64,000 nt of DNA from Micromonospora alfalfae (GTDB lineage Bacteria > Actinomycetota > Actinomycetes > Mycobacteriales > Micromonosporaceae): contig NZ_JAKKFH010000009.1 in NCBI RefSeq assembly GCF_022230925.1, positions 1 through 64,000 of the forward strand, read 5' to 3'. A program made the position numbers and the translations under genes. Below, in pieces: positions 46,131 through 54,048 of the stretch (its first letter is position 1; each line of letters opens with the position of its first letter). Under the pieces are notes generated by a model. The model searched no databases. It saw only the letters and a program-made list of their open reading frames with translations, and was not told where the DNA came from.

Positions 46131-46520
46131 TCACTCGAAGCCGAGGGCGCGGGTCGTCGGAGGGCAGATCAGCAGCCAGGCCACGCCCAGGCCGAGCGCC
46201 ATCAGCGGCACGCCCAGCCAGCCCAGGCCGGCCTGGATCATGAACCACCCGATCGGCAGCAGCATCAGCTGAAGCACTATCGCGGGGGCTCGTGCGCCCG
46301 CCTGACGGCGTAGCAGGGCGCGACCCAGGGCCCAGAGCGCGACGGCCGCCCCGATGGCGAACACGGTCACCAGCAATGCCGCCAGCAGGTCGGTGCGGGT
46401 GGCAGTGAGATCGGCCCAGACCAGCCAGACGGCGATCAGCCCGACGACGGCCGCCTCAGCCCACAGCAGCCGGACCGCCCAGCGGAGCGTGACGGGGATC
46501 GGGTCCGAGTCGATGGTCAC
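46131..46520 (-). CDS. Four-helix integral membrane protein
   Basis: 129 residues with four hydrophobic stretches: LLWAEAAVVGLIAVWLVW, LLAALLVTVFAIGAAVALWAL, IVLQLMLLPIGWFMIQAGLG and VPLMALGLGVAWLLI. It ends PPTTRALGFE. No enzyme motif. From memory, an integral membrane protein sits in the same place beside the lipid-kinase gene in M. tuberculosis (Rv3217c). The start is uncertain: GTG 46520 chosen, GTG 46529 possible. It is divergent from the kinase gene. Confidence 0.72.
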   Translation of the reverse strand: MTIDSDPIPVTLRWAVRLLWAEAAVVGLIAVWLVWADLTATRTDLLAALLVTVFAIGAAVALWALGRALLRRQAGARAPAIVLQLMLLPIGWFMIQAGLGWLGVPLMALGLGVAWLLICPPTTRALGFE

Positions 46521-46563
46521 GCGCGCCACGATACCCGGGCTGCCGGAAGGTACAGTGCCGCCC

Positions 46564-47514
46564 ATGCGGGCCGTCCTGGTGGTCAATCCGAAGGCCACCA
46601 CCACCAGCGAACGCAGCCGGGACGTGCTCGTCCGGGCGCTGCGCAGCGAAGTCGATCTCAGTGTGCGCTACACCCGTCGCCGTGGACACGCCGTGGCGTT
46701 GGCCCGGGAGGCAGCCGCTGAGGGCGTCGACCTGGTCGTCACCCTGGGTGGCGACGGCACTGTGAACGAGGTGGTGAACGGCCTGATGACTGCCGAACCG
46801 CCGACTCGCGGCGGCGACGCGCCGATGGCCGAGCGACTGCCCGCGTTGGCGACCGTCCCCGGTGGCTCGACGAACGTGTTCGCCCGCGCTGTGGGTCTGC
46901 CCCGGGAGTGGCCGGAGGCGACCAGCATGATCCTGGAAGGGCTGCGGCTGGGCCGGAGCCGGACGGTGGGGCTGGGCCTCGCCGACGACCGCTACTTCAC
47001 CTTCTGCGCCGGCTTCGGCCTGGACGCCGCGGTGATCCACCGGGTGGAGCAGGCCCGGCGGAAGGGGCGGGTCTCCACGCCGTCGCTCTATCTGCGTTCG
47101 ATCATGAATCAGTACTTCTTCGCCTCGGACCGGCGGCACCCGGCGATCGTCCTGGAGCGTCCGGGCGAGCCGGCGGAGGCCGAGCTGGCCACCGTCATCA
47201 TCCAGAACACGGCACCGTGGACGTACCTGGGCGACCGGGAGGTCAACCCGAACCCGGCGGCGTCGTTCGATCTCGGGCTGGATGTGCTGGCGTTGCGTCA
47301 GCTCCGGGTGGCTAGCACAACACGGACAGTGACGCAGTTCCTGTCCCGGCAACCGGATCCACGCGGCCGGCAGGTGTTACGACTCCATGACGCGGCGGAG
47401 TTCACGCTGGTCTCCAGCCGTCCGCAGGCGTTCCAGCTCGACGGGGACTATCTCGGCGAGCGGGAGAAAGTCAGATTCACCTCCGTTCCGGCCGCACTGA
47501 GAGTAATCTGCTAG
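46564..47514 (+). CDS. Diacylglycerol kinase-family lipid kinase
   Basis: 316 residues. The catalytic loop is TLGGDGTVNEVVNGL (about 60-74), with GGDGT as the phosphate-binding motif. PGGSTNVFARAVGLP is the second conserved segment (near 101), and the C-terminal domain has QLDGDYLG. It phosphorylates a diacylglycerol or related lipid. ATG 46564 gives the family N-terminus MRAVLVVNPKAT. It precedes whiB1, as in mycobacteria. Confidence 0.85.
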   Translation: MRAVLVVNPKATTTSERSRDVLVRALRSEVDLSVRYTRRRGHAVALAREAAAEGVDLVVTLGGDGTVNEVVNGLMTAEPPTRGGDAPMAERLPALATVPGGSTNVFARAVGLPREWPEATSMILEGLRLGRSRTVGLGLADDRYFTFCAGFGLDAAVIHRVEQARRKGRVSTPSLYLRSIMNQYFFASDRRHPAIVLERPGEPAEAELATVIIQNTAPWTYLGDREVNPNPAASFDLGLDVLALRQLRVASTTRTVTQFLSRQPDPRGRQVLRLHDAAEFTLVSSRPQAFQLDGDYLGEREKVRFTSVPAALRVIC

Positions 47515-47729
47515 GTCTCGGGTACTGCCCTTGGTCGAAGCGGTGGCCACAACCGGCCGACACGGTCGCCGCCACACCGAGGACAGGTGCCGGAAATGTC
47601 AGCAATGTCACGCGGACTGTACTATATTGATCCTCGACTGTGGCACGGCGGGTAACCAGGAAAGCACTGGTATCCGGACAAATGGGTTGTGGTCTTGCTC
47701 ACCGCCCGGAGTTTTTCCGAGCGTCACCC

Positions 47730-47758
47730 TTGACATCACGACTGTTCGTGAAAGTATT
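47730..47758 (+). promoter_or_regulatory. Candidate whiB1 promoter
   Basis: TTGACA at 47730-47735 and AGTATT at 47753-47758, with a 17-base spacer. The -35 match is perfect and the -10 is partial. It is about 200 bases upstream of the whiB1 start, which would give a long 5' leader. Confidence 0.45.
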
Positions 47759-47761
47759 CAC
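47748..47761. promoter_or_regulatory. Candidate CRP/FNR-type site upstream of whiB1
   Basis: GTGA-AAGTAT-TCAC matches the actinobacterial CRP core GTGA-N6-TCAC exactly and is followed by A. M. tuberculosis whiB1 is CRP-controlled, so a site here is plausible. It overlaps the proposed -10 box, which would predict repression unless another promoter is used. Confidence 0.5.
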
Positions 47762-47961
47762 AAGCGAACTTGAGTTACCGGGACAGTGCCTGGATATGCT
47801 CGGCAGGTTGAGCTGTTCCAGCAGGTCCCCGGCACTAACTGCCTGCTCACGCACTGCCGAATGGACAGACGCTAACTGTCACCATCGGCACGCGGATGCA
47901 TATAGGAAAAGCACGACCAAGCAATTGTTGCCACCCATCCAGAATGAGGAGTGTTGCCGCC

Positions 47962-48219
47962 ATGGACTGGCGTCACCATAGTGTCTGCCGTGACGAGGAC
48001 CCGGAGCTGTTCTTCCCGATCGGGACGTCCGGTCCGGCTCTCCTGCAGGTCGAGCAGGCCAAGGCCGTCTGCAGGCGCTGCTCCGTGACCGACCAGTGCC
48101 TGCAGTGGGCACTCGAGTCAGGTCAGGACGCTGGCGTCTGGGGTGGAATGAGCGAAGAGGAGCGGCGCGCCGTCAAGCGGCGCGGCGGTCTCCGGGTGTT
48201 GCGCGCTCACTCCGCCTGA
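47962..48219 (+). CDS. whiB1: WhiB1-type iron-sulfur transcription regulator
   Basis: 85 residues, the size of WhiB1. The [4Fe-4S] ligands are C9, C37, C40 and C46. The turn GVWGG is at 58-62 and a basic C-terminal tail (RRAVKRRGGLRVLR) follows. WhiB1 is an essential, nitric-oxide-sensitive factor that binds the housekeeping sigma factor in mycobacteria. The ATG is used because it gives the conserved N-terminus MDWRHHSVCRDEDPE; an earlier in-frame ATG adds unconserved residues. Confidence 0.95.
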   Translation: MDWRHHSVCRDEDPELFFPIGTSGPALLQVEQAKAVCRRCSVTDQCLQWALESGQDAGVWGGMSEEERRAVKRRGGLRVLRAHSA

Positions 48220-48237
48220 TTCCCAACACACAGCCGT

Positions 48238-48267
48238 ACGCCCCGGTGGGTCCGCCCGCCGGGGCGT
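48238..48267 (+). terminator. Terminator hairpin after whiB1
   Basis: ACGCCCCGG and CCGGGGCGT form a 9-bp stem with a 12-nt loop, 18 bases after the whiB1 stop. It lies between whiB1 and the convergent sirohydrochlorin chelatase gene. Confidence 0.65.
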
Positions 48268-48306
48268 CCTGCTGTCCGGCACCGGATCACACAGTGCCGG
48301 CACGGG

Positions 48307-49110
48307 TCAGCCGGTGGACGCCAGCACCGGCCGGCCGTCGACCCGACGCAGCACCAACTCGACCAACTCCGGCGCGTCGGTCAACGGCGCGGCCACCGCC
48401 ACCGCACCCGCCGCCCCGGCCGCCTCGGTCACCGCGTCGTGGAACAGCCCCGGCGCCAGGAAGTACGCGGACACCGCGACCCGGCGCGCGCCGGACGCCC
48501 GCAACCGGGACACCGCCACACCGGCAGCCGGTGGAGCCGCCGACGCGTACGCCACCCGGCAGGGCACCCCGAACTCCACACCGAGCGCGTCGGCGACCCG
48601 GCCCACCGATCGCCGCGCCCGCGCGTCCCTGGTGCCCGCCGCAGCCAGCACCAACGCGTCGAAACGACCCGGACGCGTCTCACCCAGCCGTCGACACAGC
48701 CCGGCCAGCAGCCCCGGATCGGGCGTGTCGTCCGCCGGGCCGAGCACATCGGTCACCCGTACCGACAGCTGTGGCCCGGACCGCGCCGCCGCGGCGACCG
48801 CCGCCGGAATGTCCACCCGATGGTGGTACGCGGCGGTCAGCAGCAACGGCACCAGCACCGCCCGGCGGTGACCGGCCACGGCCAGGTCGCGCAGCACCTC
48901 GGTCGGCCCCGGCTCGGTGTGGTCCAGCCAACTCGCCCACACCGGTGTGCCCGGCCGGGCCGCCGACACCGCCCGAGCCAGCGCCCGGGTGGCATCGGCC
49001 GCCCGTGGGTCACGGCTGCCGTGCGCGACCAGCACCACCGGGTCCGCCCCGCCAGCCGCACCGAGGCTGGTCAGGGGCGTCGCCGGGGAGGTCAGACGTG
49101 CAGCCCGCAC
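48307..49110 (-). CDS. Sirohydrochlorin chelatase (CbiX/SirB-type)
   Basis: 267 residues with the chelatase start motif VVLVAHGSRDPRA and the second half-domain VAVSAYFLAPGLFHD. The histidine in AHGSRD and the one in PGLFHD are the expected metal-site residues. It inserts iron (or cobalt) into sirohydrochlorin; with the sulfite reductase gene in the same operon, siroheme formation is the likely role. The start is tentative: GTG 49110 overlaps the cysH end by 19 bases. The extra frame further upstream is unlikely. Confidence 0.83.
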   Translation of the reverse strand: MRAARLTSPATPLTSLGAAGGADPVVLVAHGSRDPRAADATRALARAVSAARPGTPVWASWLDHTEPGPTEVLRDLAVAGHRRAVLVPLLLTAAYHHRVDIPAAVAAAARSGPQLSVRVTDVLGPADDTPDPGLLAGLCRRLGETRPGRFDALVLAAAGTRDARARRSVGRVADALGVEFGVPCRVAYASAAPPAAGVAVSRLRASGARRVAVSAYFLAPGLFHDAVTEAAGAAGAVAVAAPLTDAPELVELVLRRVDGRPVLASTG

Positions 49111-49853
49111 TCGGTCTTCTCGAACATGGCCCACCGGCCGGCCCGCGCGTCCTCGCCGGCCTTCGTACGACGGGTGCACGGCCAGCAGCCGATCGACCCG
49201 TAACCCTGCTTGAACAGCTCGTTGACGGGCACGTTGAACCGGGCGATGTAGGAGTCCACGTCCTTCTGCGACCAGGCCGCGATCGGGTTGACCTTGACCT
49301 TGCCCCGACGCGCGTCGAAGGTCACCACCGGTGTGTTGGCCCGGCTCGGCGACTCGTCCCGGCGCAGACCGGCAGCCCAGGCGTCGTACCCGGTCAGCGC
49401 CCGCTCCAGCGGCTCCACCTTGCGCAACTGGCAGCAGTCGTCCGGCGACTTGTTGAACAGCCGGGGGCCGTACTGGCCGTCCTGCTGGCCGACGGTGAGC
49501 CGGGGCCGGATGGACCGGACGTTCACCGGCAGCGTCCGGGCGACCTCGTCGCGTACCCGCAGCGTCTCGGGGAAGTGCAGGCCGGTGTCGAGGAAGACCA
49601 CGTCCACCCCGGGGGCCACCCGGGAGACCAGGTGCGCCAGCACGGCGTCGGCCATCGAGCTGGTCACGCAGAACCGCTCACCGAAGGTCTGCGCCGCCCA
49701 GCGGGCGATCTCCAGTGCCGGGGCGCCTTCCAGGTCCCGAGCGGCCTGCTCGGCCAGGGACCGCAGCTCGTCCGGGTCGCGCCGGGCCGGGTCGGCCGGC
49801 GTCGAGCCGCCCGGGCCCACCAGGCGCAGGCTCGCGGCCGAGACGAGACTCAT
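49092..49853 (-). CDS. cysH: Adenylyl-sulfate (APS) reductase
   Basis: 253-residue CysH-family enzyme reducing activated sulfate to sulfite. Cysteines C140-C141 and C223-xx-C226 are the four [4Fe-4S] ligands that mark the APS-reducing (not PAPS-reducing) branch. The catalytic cysteine is in TECGLHV at the C-terminus (C249). Residues GKVKVNPIAAWSQKDVDSYI are family-typical. The ATG start overlaps the small upstream gene by 4 bases. It acts with SirA in assimilatory sulfate reduction. Confidence 0.92.
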   Translation of the reverse strand: MSLVSAASLRLVGPGGSTPADPARRDPDELRSLAEQAARDLEGAPALEIARWAAQTFGERFCVTSSMADAVLAHLVSRVAPGVDVVFLDTGLHFPETLRVRDEVARTLPVNVRSIRPRLTVGQQDGQYGPRLFNKSPDDCCQLRKVEPLERALTGYDAWAAGLRRDESPSRANTPVVTFDARRGKVKVNPIAAWSQKDVDSYIARFNVPVNELFKQGYGSIGCWPCTRRTKAGEDARAGRWAMFEKTECGLHV

Positions 49854-50011
49854 GAGGTCACCGCCCGACTCAGCAACCCGGTGAACTTCACCGAGAAGAC
49901 CCGGGTGCAGGCGTGGCACTCCCAGGCGCCGTGACCCGCCTCGTGCGGCCGCAGGTCCTCCTCGCCGCAGTACGGGCAGTACAGAGGTGCCGCTCGGTTC
50001 TCGCTGCTCAC
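49850..50011 (-). CDS. Small zinc-ribbon protein of the sulfur operon
   Basis: 53 residues: CPYCG (C12, C15) and CHAC (C32, C35) form a likely zinc ribbon, followed by VFSVKFTGLL. The GTG start is coupled to the sirA stop and its TGA to the cysH ATG, so it is clearly translated within the operon. Small genes lie at the same place in Streptomyces sulfate-reduction operons. A role as electron-transfer or assembly partner of the reductases is possible; nothing proves it. Confidence 0.8.
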   Translation of the reverse strand: MSSENRAAPLYCPYCGEEDLRPHEAGHGAWECHACTRVFSVKFTGLLSRAVTS

Positions 50012-51720
50012 CGCAGTTCCTCCTCGTCGACTCTGATCACCCAGTTGGCGAACGTCTCGCCCTCGCTCCGACCGGCCAGGTAGCGACGGGCCAGCCGTTC
50101 CACGTACTCCGGAAGTTCGTCGGCGGTGGTCTTCAGGCCGCGAAGCTTGCGGCCGAAACCGGCGGTCTGCCCCTGGGCCATGCCCAACCCGCCGCCCAGG
50201 TGCACCTGGAAGCCCTCGACCTGTTGGCCGTCCGGTCCGACCACCAGTTGACCCTTGAGCCCGATGTCGGCCACCTGGGTGCGTGCGCACGCGTTCGGGC
50301 AGCCGTTGATGTGGATCGAGATGTCCGCGTCGAAGTCGCGCAGCCGCTGCTCCAGCCGGGCCACCAACTCCTCGCCGCGGGCTTTCGTCTCGACGATGGC
50401 GAGCTTGCAGTACTCGATGCCGGTGCACGCCATCGTGCCGCGCCGCCAGGCCGACGGCCGGGCCTCCAGACCGATCCCGCGTAGCGCGTCGACAAGCGAC
50501 TCCGTCCGCTCCGACGGCACGTCGAGCACCAGCAGCTTCTGGTACGGGGTGAGCCGCACCCGGCCGCTGCCGTGCGCCTCGACCACGTCGGCCAACTGGC
50601 TGAGCTGCGCGCCGGAGACCCGCCCGACCACCGGGGCCGCGCCCACGTAGTGCCGCCCGTCGGCCTGCTCGTGCACGCCCACGTGGTCGATCGGCTTCGA
50701 CGGCAGGCTCGGCGCCGGGCCGTCGAGCAGCGTACGACCGAGGTAGTCCTTCTCCAGGACCTCACGGAAGCGCTCCACGCCCCAGTCGGCCACCAGGAAC
50801 TTCAGCCGGGCGCGGTTGCGCAGTCGGCGGTAGCCGTAGTCGCGGAAGATCCCGACCACCCCGGCCCACACGTCCGGCACCTCGGACAGCGGCACCCAGA
50901 CGCCGAGCCGCTTGGCGAGCATCGGGTTGGTGGCAAGGCCTCCGCCGACCCAGACGTCGAAGCCGGGGCCGTGCTCGGGGTGGTCGACGCCGAGGAAGGC
51001 GATGTCGTTCGACTCGTACGGGGTGTCCACCAGCCAGGAGATCGACGTCTTGAACTTGCGGGGCAGGTTGGAGAACTGCTTGTCGCCGATGTACCGGGAG
51101 ACGATCTCGTCGATCGCCGGGGTCGGGTCGAGCAGCTCGTCGCGGGCCACCCCGGCGACCGGGCTGCCCAGCACGATCCGTGGGCAGTCGCCGCACGCCT
51201 CGGTGGTCTGCAGACCGACGGACTCCAGCCGACGCCAGATCTCCGGCATGTCCTCGACCCGGATCCAGTGGTACTGGATGTTCTGCCGGTCGGTGATGTC
51301 GGCGGTGTCCCGCGCGAACTCCCGGGAGATGTCCGCGATCACCCGCAGCTGGGCCAGGCTGAGCTGGCCGCCGTCGATGCGGACCCGGAGCATGAAGAAC
51401 TCGTCCTCCAGCTCGTGCGGCTCCAGCACGGCGGTGCGTCCGCCGTCGATGCCCGCCTTGCGCTGGGTGTAGAGGCCCCACCAGCGGAACCGGCCCCGCA
51501 GGTCCTGGGGGTCGATGGAGGCGAAGCCGCCGTGCGCGTAGATGTTCTCGATGCGGGCCCGGACGTTGAGCGGGTCGTCGTCCTTCTTGATCCGCTCGTT
51601 GGGGTTGAGCGGCTCGCGGTGGCCGAGCGCCCACTGACCCTCACCCCGTGGCCGGCGCGGCGCTCGGGTCGGGCGAGCCGTCGGGTCCTCGGAACGGGCC
51701 GGGATGCTGCTGACCGCCAT
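50008..51720 (-). CDS. sirA: Ferredoxin-dependent sulfite reductase
   Basis: 570-residue siroheme/[4Fe-4S] reductase that makes sulfide from sulfite with electrons from ferredoxin. The cluster ligands are C432, C438 (CTGIEYC) and C474, C478 (CPNAC). The tyrosine and cysteine of the Tyr-Cys link seen in mycobacterial SirA have counterparts in WGLYTQR and EACGDCPR. Nitrite reductase is the alternative reading, but the operon (cysH, chelatase) favours sulfite. It starts at 51720 after GGAGG. Confidence 0.92.
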   Translation of the reverse strand: MAVSSIPARSEDPTARPTRAPRRPRGEGQWALGHREPLNPNERIKKDDDPLNVRARIENIYAHGGFASIDPQDLRGRFRWWGLYTQRKAGIDGGRTAVLEPHELEDEFFMLRVRIDGGQLSLAQLRVIADISREFARDTADITDRQNIQYHWIRVEDMPEIWRRLESVGLQTTEACGDCPRIVLGSPVAGVARDELLDPTPAIDEIVSRYIGDKQFSNLPRKFKTSISWLVDTPYESNDIAFLGVDHPEHGPGFDVWVGGGLATNPMLAKRLGVWVPLSEVPDVWAGVVGIFRDYGYRRLRNRARLKFLVADWGVERFREVLEKDYLGRTLLDGPAPSLPSKPIDHVGVHEQADGRHYVGAAPVVGRVSGAQLSQLADVVEAHGSGRVRLTPYQKLLVLDVPSERTESLVDALRGIGLEARPSAWRRGTMACTGIEYCKLAIVETKARGEELVARLEQRLRDFDADISIHINGCPNACARTQVADIGLKGQLVVGPDGQQVEGFQVHLGGGLGMAQGQTAGFGRKLRGLKTTADELPEYVERLARRYLAGRSEGETFANWVIRVDEEELR

Positions 51721-51800
51721 CGCGGCGTCCTCCGTTGTCTGCTGTGCCTCGGGATACGCGGGGCGCGGCGGCCGGCCCGGCGAAGCGGGCGGGACAACGG

Positions 51801-51836
51801 TGTCTGAGACAGCCGGCGCGGAGCGCGCCCGAGACA
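51801..51836 (-). promoter_or_regulatory. Possible attenuator hairpin between leader peptide and sirA
   Basis: GGCGCG-GAG-CGCGCC (51815-51829) forms a 6-bp stem, enclosed by TGTCT/AGACA (51801-51805 and 51832-51836). It lies between the leader peptide stop and sirA, where a transcription or translation switch would be expected. Confidence 0.35.
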
Positions 51837-51852
51837 GATTGGTCGGGCGTCG

Positions 51853-51939
51853 TCAGTAGGCCGGACAGATCGCGCTGCGCACGCGGCCGTAATCGACGTG
51901 GCGACGTGCCACGAAGCGGCGGACGACTGCGGCGGTCAT
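51853..51939 (-). CDS. Regulatory leader peptide of the sulfur operon
   Basis: 28 codons starting ATG 51939: basic N-terminus, then ARRHVDYGRVRSAICPAY. The RRHVDxxRVxSAxC pattern is the signature of small leader peptides found upstream of sulfur and other genes in actinomycetes. A cysteine codon (TGT) sits four codons before the stop. The stop is 132 bases upstream of sirA. By analogy with known uORFs, ribosome stalling at the cysteine codon when cysteine is scarce would open expression of the operon; this is inferred. Confidence 0.7.
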   Translation of the reverse strand: MTAAVVRRFVARRHVDYGRVRSAICPAY

Positions 51940-52011
51940 GGGACCATGCTGCCACACCCCAAGGGGGCCGGCCAATGTCCACGTGCTGGATCCCACATCA
52001 CGGGCCGAGGC

Positions 52012-52923
52012 TCAGCCGACCAGCTGGTCACCGAGGATAGTTCGGGCATAACGCACCACCCGCCCCTGTCGTACGCCGGCGATCAGGCCGTTGTCCCGCA
52101 ACGTGGTGAGGTGGTGCGACGCCGTCGCCGGCGCGAGACCCAGCATCGCGGCCACCTCGCCGGTGCTCAGCGGCGAGTCCAGCAGGGACAGCGCCGCCGC
52201 CCGGGTACCGCCGAGCAGGGCGCCCAGCGCCGCGCTGGGCGGGGGCGAATCCCACAGCCCGCCCAGCCCGGTCGGCGGATAGCAGAGGGCGGGCCCGCCG
52301 TCGCCCTCCATGATCGCGTGCACAGTCGGCCCGGAGAACGCGGTGGGCAGCAGCGTCCACGGGCGCCCGTCCAGATCGGCCGGCACTGTCGTGCCGACGG
52401 CGACCCGCAGCGCCGCGCCGTCCCAGCGGATCAACGGGTGCACCTCGCGCAGCAGGGTGCGCCCGCCCTGCTCGGCGGCGAGCAGCATCCGCCGCCGGAT
52501 GTCGGCCAGCGCGAGCGCCCGCAGCCGGGGCCAGTCCGGTGCGATCAGCACTGTGAAGTACCTGTGGAGTTGGGCGACCAACTCGTCCGAGGTCAGCCGG
52601 GGTGCGCCGGCCCGCTCCAGTTGCCGGCGCATCCGGGACGGGTCGGTGCCGGCGACCGCCCGCAGCTCGGCGGCCAGGTTCGGTGCCACTCCGATCGGGG
52701 TGAGGAAATCCGGCACGTAACCGTTGGACGACCTGAGCACCGCCAACAGCGGTTCCAGGCCGGCGTCCGGCAGCAGCCGCTCCGCGCGTTGCCGCCACGG
52801 ACGGTGCATCCAGTACTTCTCCGGCTTGCGTAACGCCCAGGAGCTGGCCACAAGCTCGGCCAGGGGCGAGTGCACGAACCGGACCCGGCTCAGGTCGTCG
52901 GGCGAGAACCGAACCTCGATCAC
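52012..52923 (-). CDS. ArsR-type transcriptional regulator with N-terminal ligand-like domain (DUF5937-like)
   Basis: 303 residues. A 200-residue N-terminal domain begins IEVRFSPDDLSRVRFVHSPL, typical of a group of actinobacterial regulators annotated DUF5937. The C-terminal helix-turn-helix is at about 235-295 (LSTGEVAAMLGLAPATASHH, then LRDNGLIAGVRQGR). The GTG start at 52923 lacks a clear ribosome site and may be leaderless. It is divergent from the aldo/keto reductase gene, with TTCGA-type repeats between the starts. Confidence 0.82.
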   Translation of the reverse strand: MIEVRFSPDDLSRVRFVHSPLAELVASSWALRKPEKYWMHRPWRQRAERLLPDAGLEPLLAVLRSSNGYVPDFLTPIGVAPNLAAELRAVAGTDPSRMRRQLERAGAPRLTSDELVAQLHRYFTVLIAPDWPRLRALALADIRRRMLLAAEQGGRTLLREVHPLIRWDGAALRVAVGTTVPADLDGRPWTLLPTAFSGPTVHAIMEGDGGPALCYPPTGLGGLWDSPPPSAALGALLGGTRAAALSLLDSPLSTGEVAAMLGLAPATASHHLTTLRDNGLIAGVRQGRVVRYARTILGDQLVG

Positions 52924-52986
52924 CCACGGATTCGACCACGTTCGAACGGTTCGGCGACAGCGCGGGGCGGCCCGACGATTCTCGTC

Positions 52987-54012
52987 ATGGAGTACAGGCA
53001 ACTGGGCCGGTCGGGCCTGCGCGTCAGCGCGGTCGCGTACGGCAACTGGGTCACCCACGGCAACCAGCTCGACGACGACGCGGCGGCCGCGTGCGTGACC
53101 GCCGCCCTGGATGCGGGCATCACCACGTTCGACACCGCCGACCGGTACGCCCAGGGGCGGGCCGAGGAGGCGTTGGGCAAGGCGCTGAGCGGCGTCCGGC
53201 GCAGCTCGATCGAGCTGTGCACGAAGGTGTGCCTGCCGGTCGGGCCGGGAGCCAACGACGCCGGGCTGTCCCGCAAGCACGTCATCGAGGGCTGCCACGC
53301 CTCGCTGAGCCGGCTGGGCACCGACTACCTCGACCTCTACCAGGCACACCGGTACGACGACAGCGTGCCGCTGGAGGAGACGATGCTCGCCTTCGCCGAC
53401 CTGGTCCGCCAGGGCAAGGTGCTCTACGTCGGCGCCTCCGAGTGGACCGCCCCGCAGCTGCGCGCGGGCCTGCGACTCGCCGCCGAGCTGCACATCCCGT
53501 TCATCGCCAACCAGCCGCAGTACTCCATGCTGTGGCGGGTCGTGGAGGCCGAGGTGTCGCCCGCCTGCGCCGACCTCGGCCTGGGCCAGCTCGCCTGGTC
53601 GCCGCTCGCGATGGGCGTGCTGACCGGTCGGTACGAGCCGGGCCGACGTCCACCCGCCGGTTCCCGGGCCACCGACGGTTTCGGTGGCTCGTTCATCGCC
53701 CGCTACTCCTCGGATCTGCTGCTCTCCCGGGTACGCCAGCTCCGACCGGTCGCCGAGGCCGCCGGCTGCACGATGGCCCAGTTGGCGGTGGCCTGGGTGC
53801 TGCGCCGGCCGACGGTGGCCGGCGCGATCGTCGGCGCGTCCCGGCCCGAGCAGCTCACCGAGACGGCCAAGGCCGCCACGGTACGGCTCGACGACGAGCT
53901 GATGGCCCGGATCGACGCCGTGCTCGACGAACTGGTGGAGCGTGATCCGGCGAAGACCGCCCGCCCGAACGACGTGATGTCCGCCTGGCGCCCACCACCT
54001 GCGGCCGGCTGA
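52987..54012 (+). CDS. Aldo/keto reductase
   Basis: 341-residue NADPH-dependent TIM-barrel oxidoreductase, in the K-channel-beta/Gcy-like branch. The catalytic tetrad is D and Y in FDTADRYAQG, K in CTKVCLP and H in YQAHRYDD. The C-terminal cofactor site GAIVGASRPEQL is intact. ATG 52987 gives MEYRQLGRSGL. It probably reduces a small aldehyde or ketone and is likely controlled by the divergent ArsR-type regulator. Confidence 0.88.
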   Translation: MEYRQLGRSGLRVSAVAYGNWVTHGNQLDDDAAAACVTAALDAGITTFDTADRYAQGRAEEALGKALSGVRRSSIELCTKVCLPVGPGANDAGLSRKHVIEGCHASLSRLGTDYLDLYQAHRYDDSVPLEETMLAFADLVRQGKVLYVGASEWTAPQLRAGLRLAAELHIPFIANQPQYSMLWRVVEAEVSPACADLGLGQLAWSPLAMGVLTGRYEPGRRPPAGSRATDGFGGSFIARYSSDLLLSRVRQLRPVAEAAGCTMAQLAVAWVLRRPTVAGAIVGASRPEQLTETAKAATVRLDDELMARIDAVLDELVERDPAKTARPNDVMSAWRPPPAAG

Positions 54013-54048
54013 CGCCCGCGCAGGGGGTGGCCGTGGCAGGCTCGGACC

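Larger units (their letters stand above)
47515..47961 (+). promoter_or_regulatory. Long AT-richer upstream region of whiB1
   Basis: 447 bases without a credible gene, visibly richer in A and T than the surroundings (stretches such as ACTATATTGATCC and GATGCATATAGG). It holds a -35/-10 candidate and a CRP-like site (listed separately). A short frame near 47531-47773 has no support. The ATG of whiB1 follows GAGGAGTG. Confidence 0.65.

Noticed and set aside
47531..47773. 80-residue frame with CRKCQQC upstream of whiB1
   Set aside because: Cysteine pairs look tempting, but the frame crosses the promoter candidates, has no ribosome site and lacks actinobacterial codon bias.
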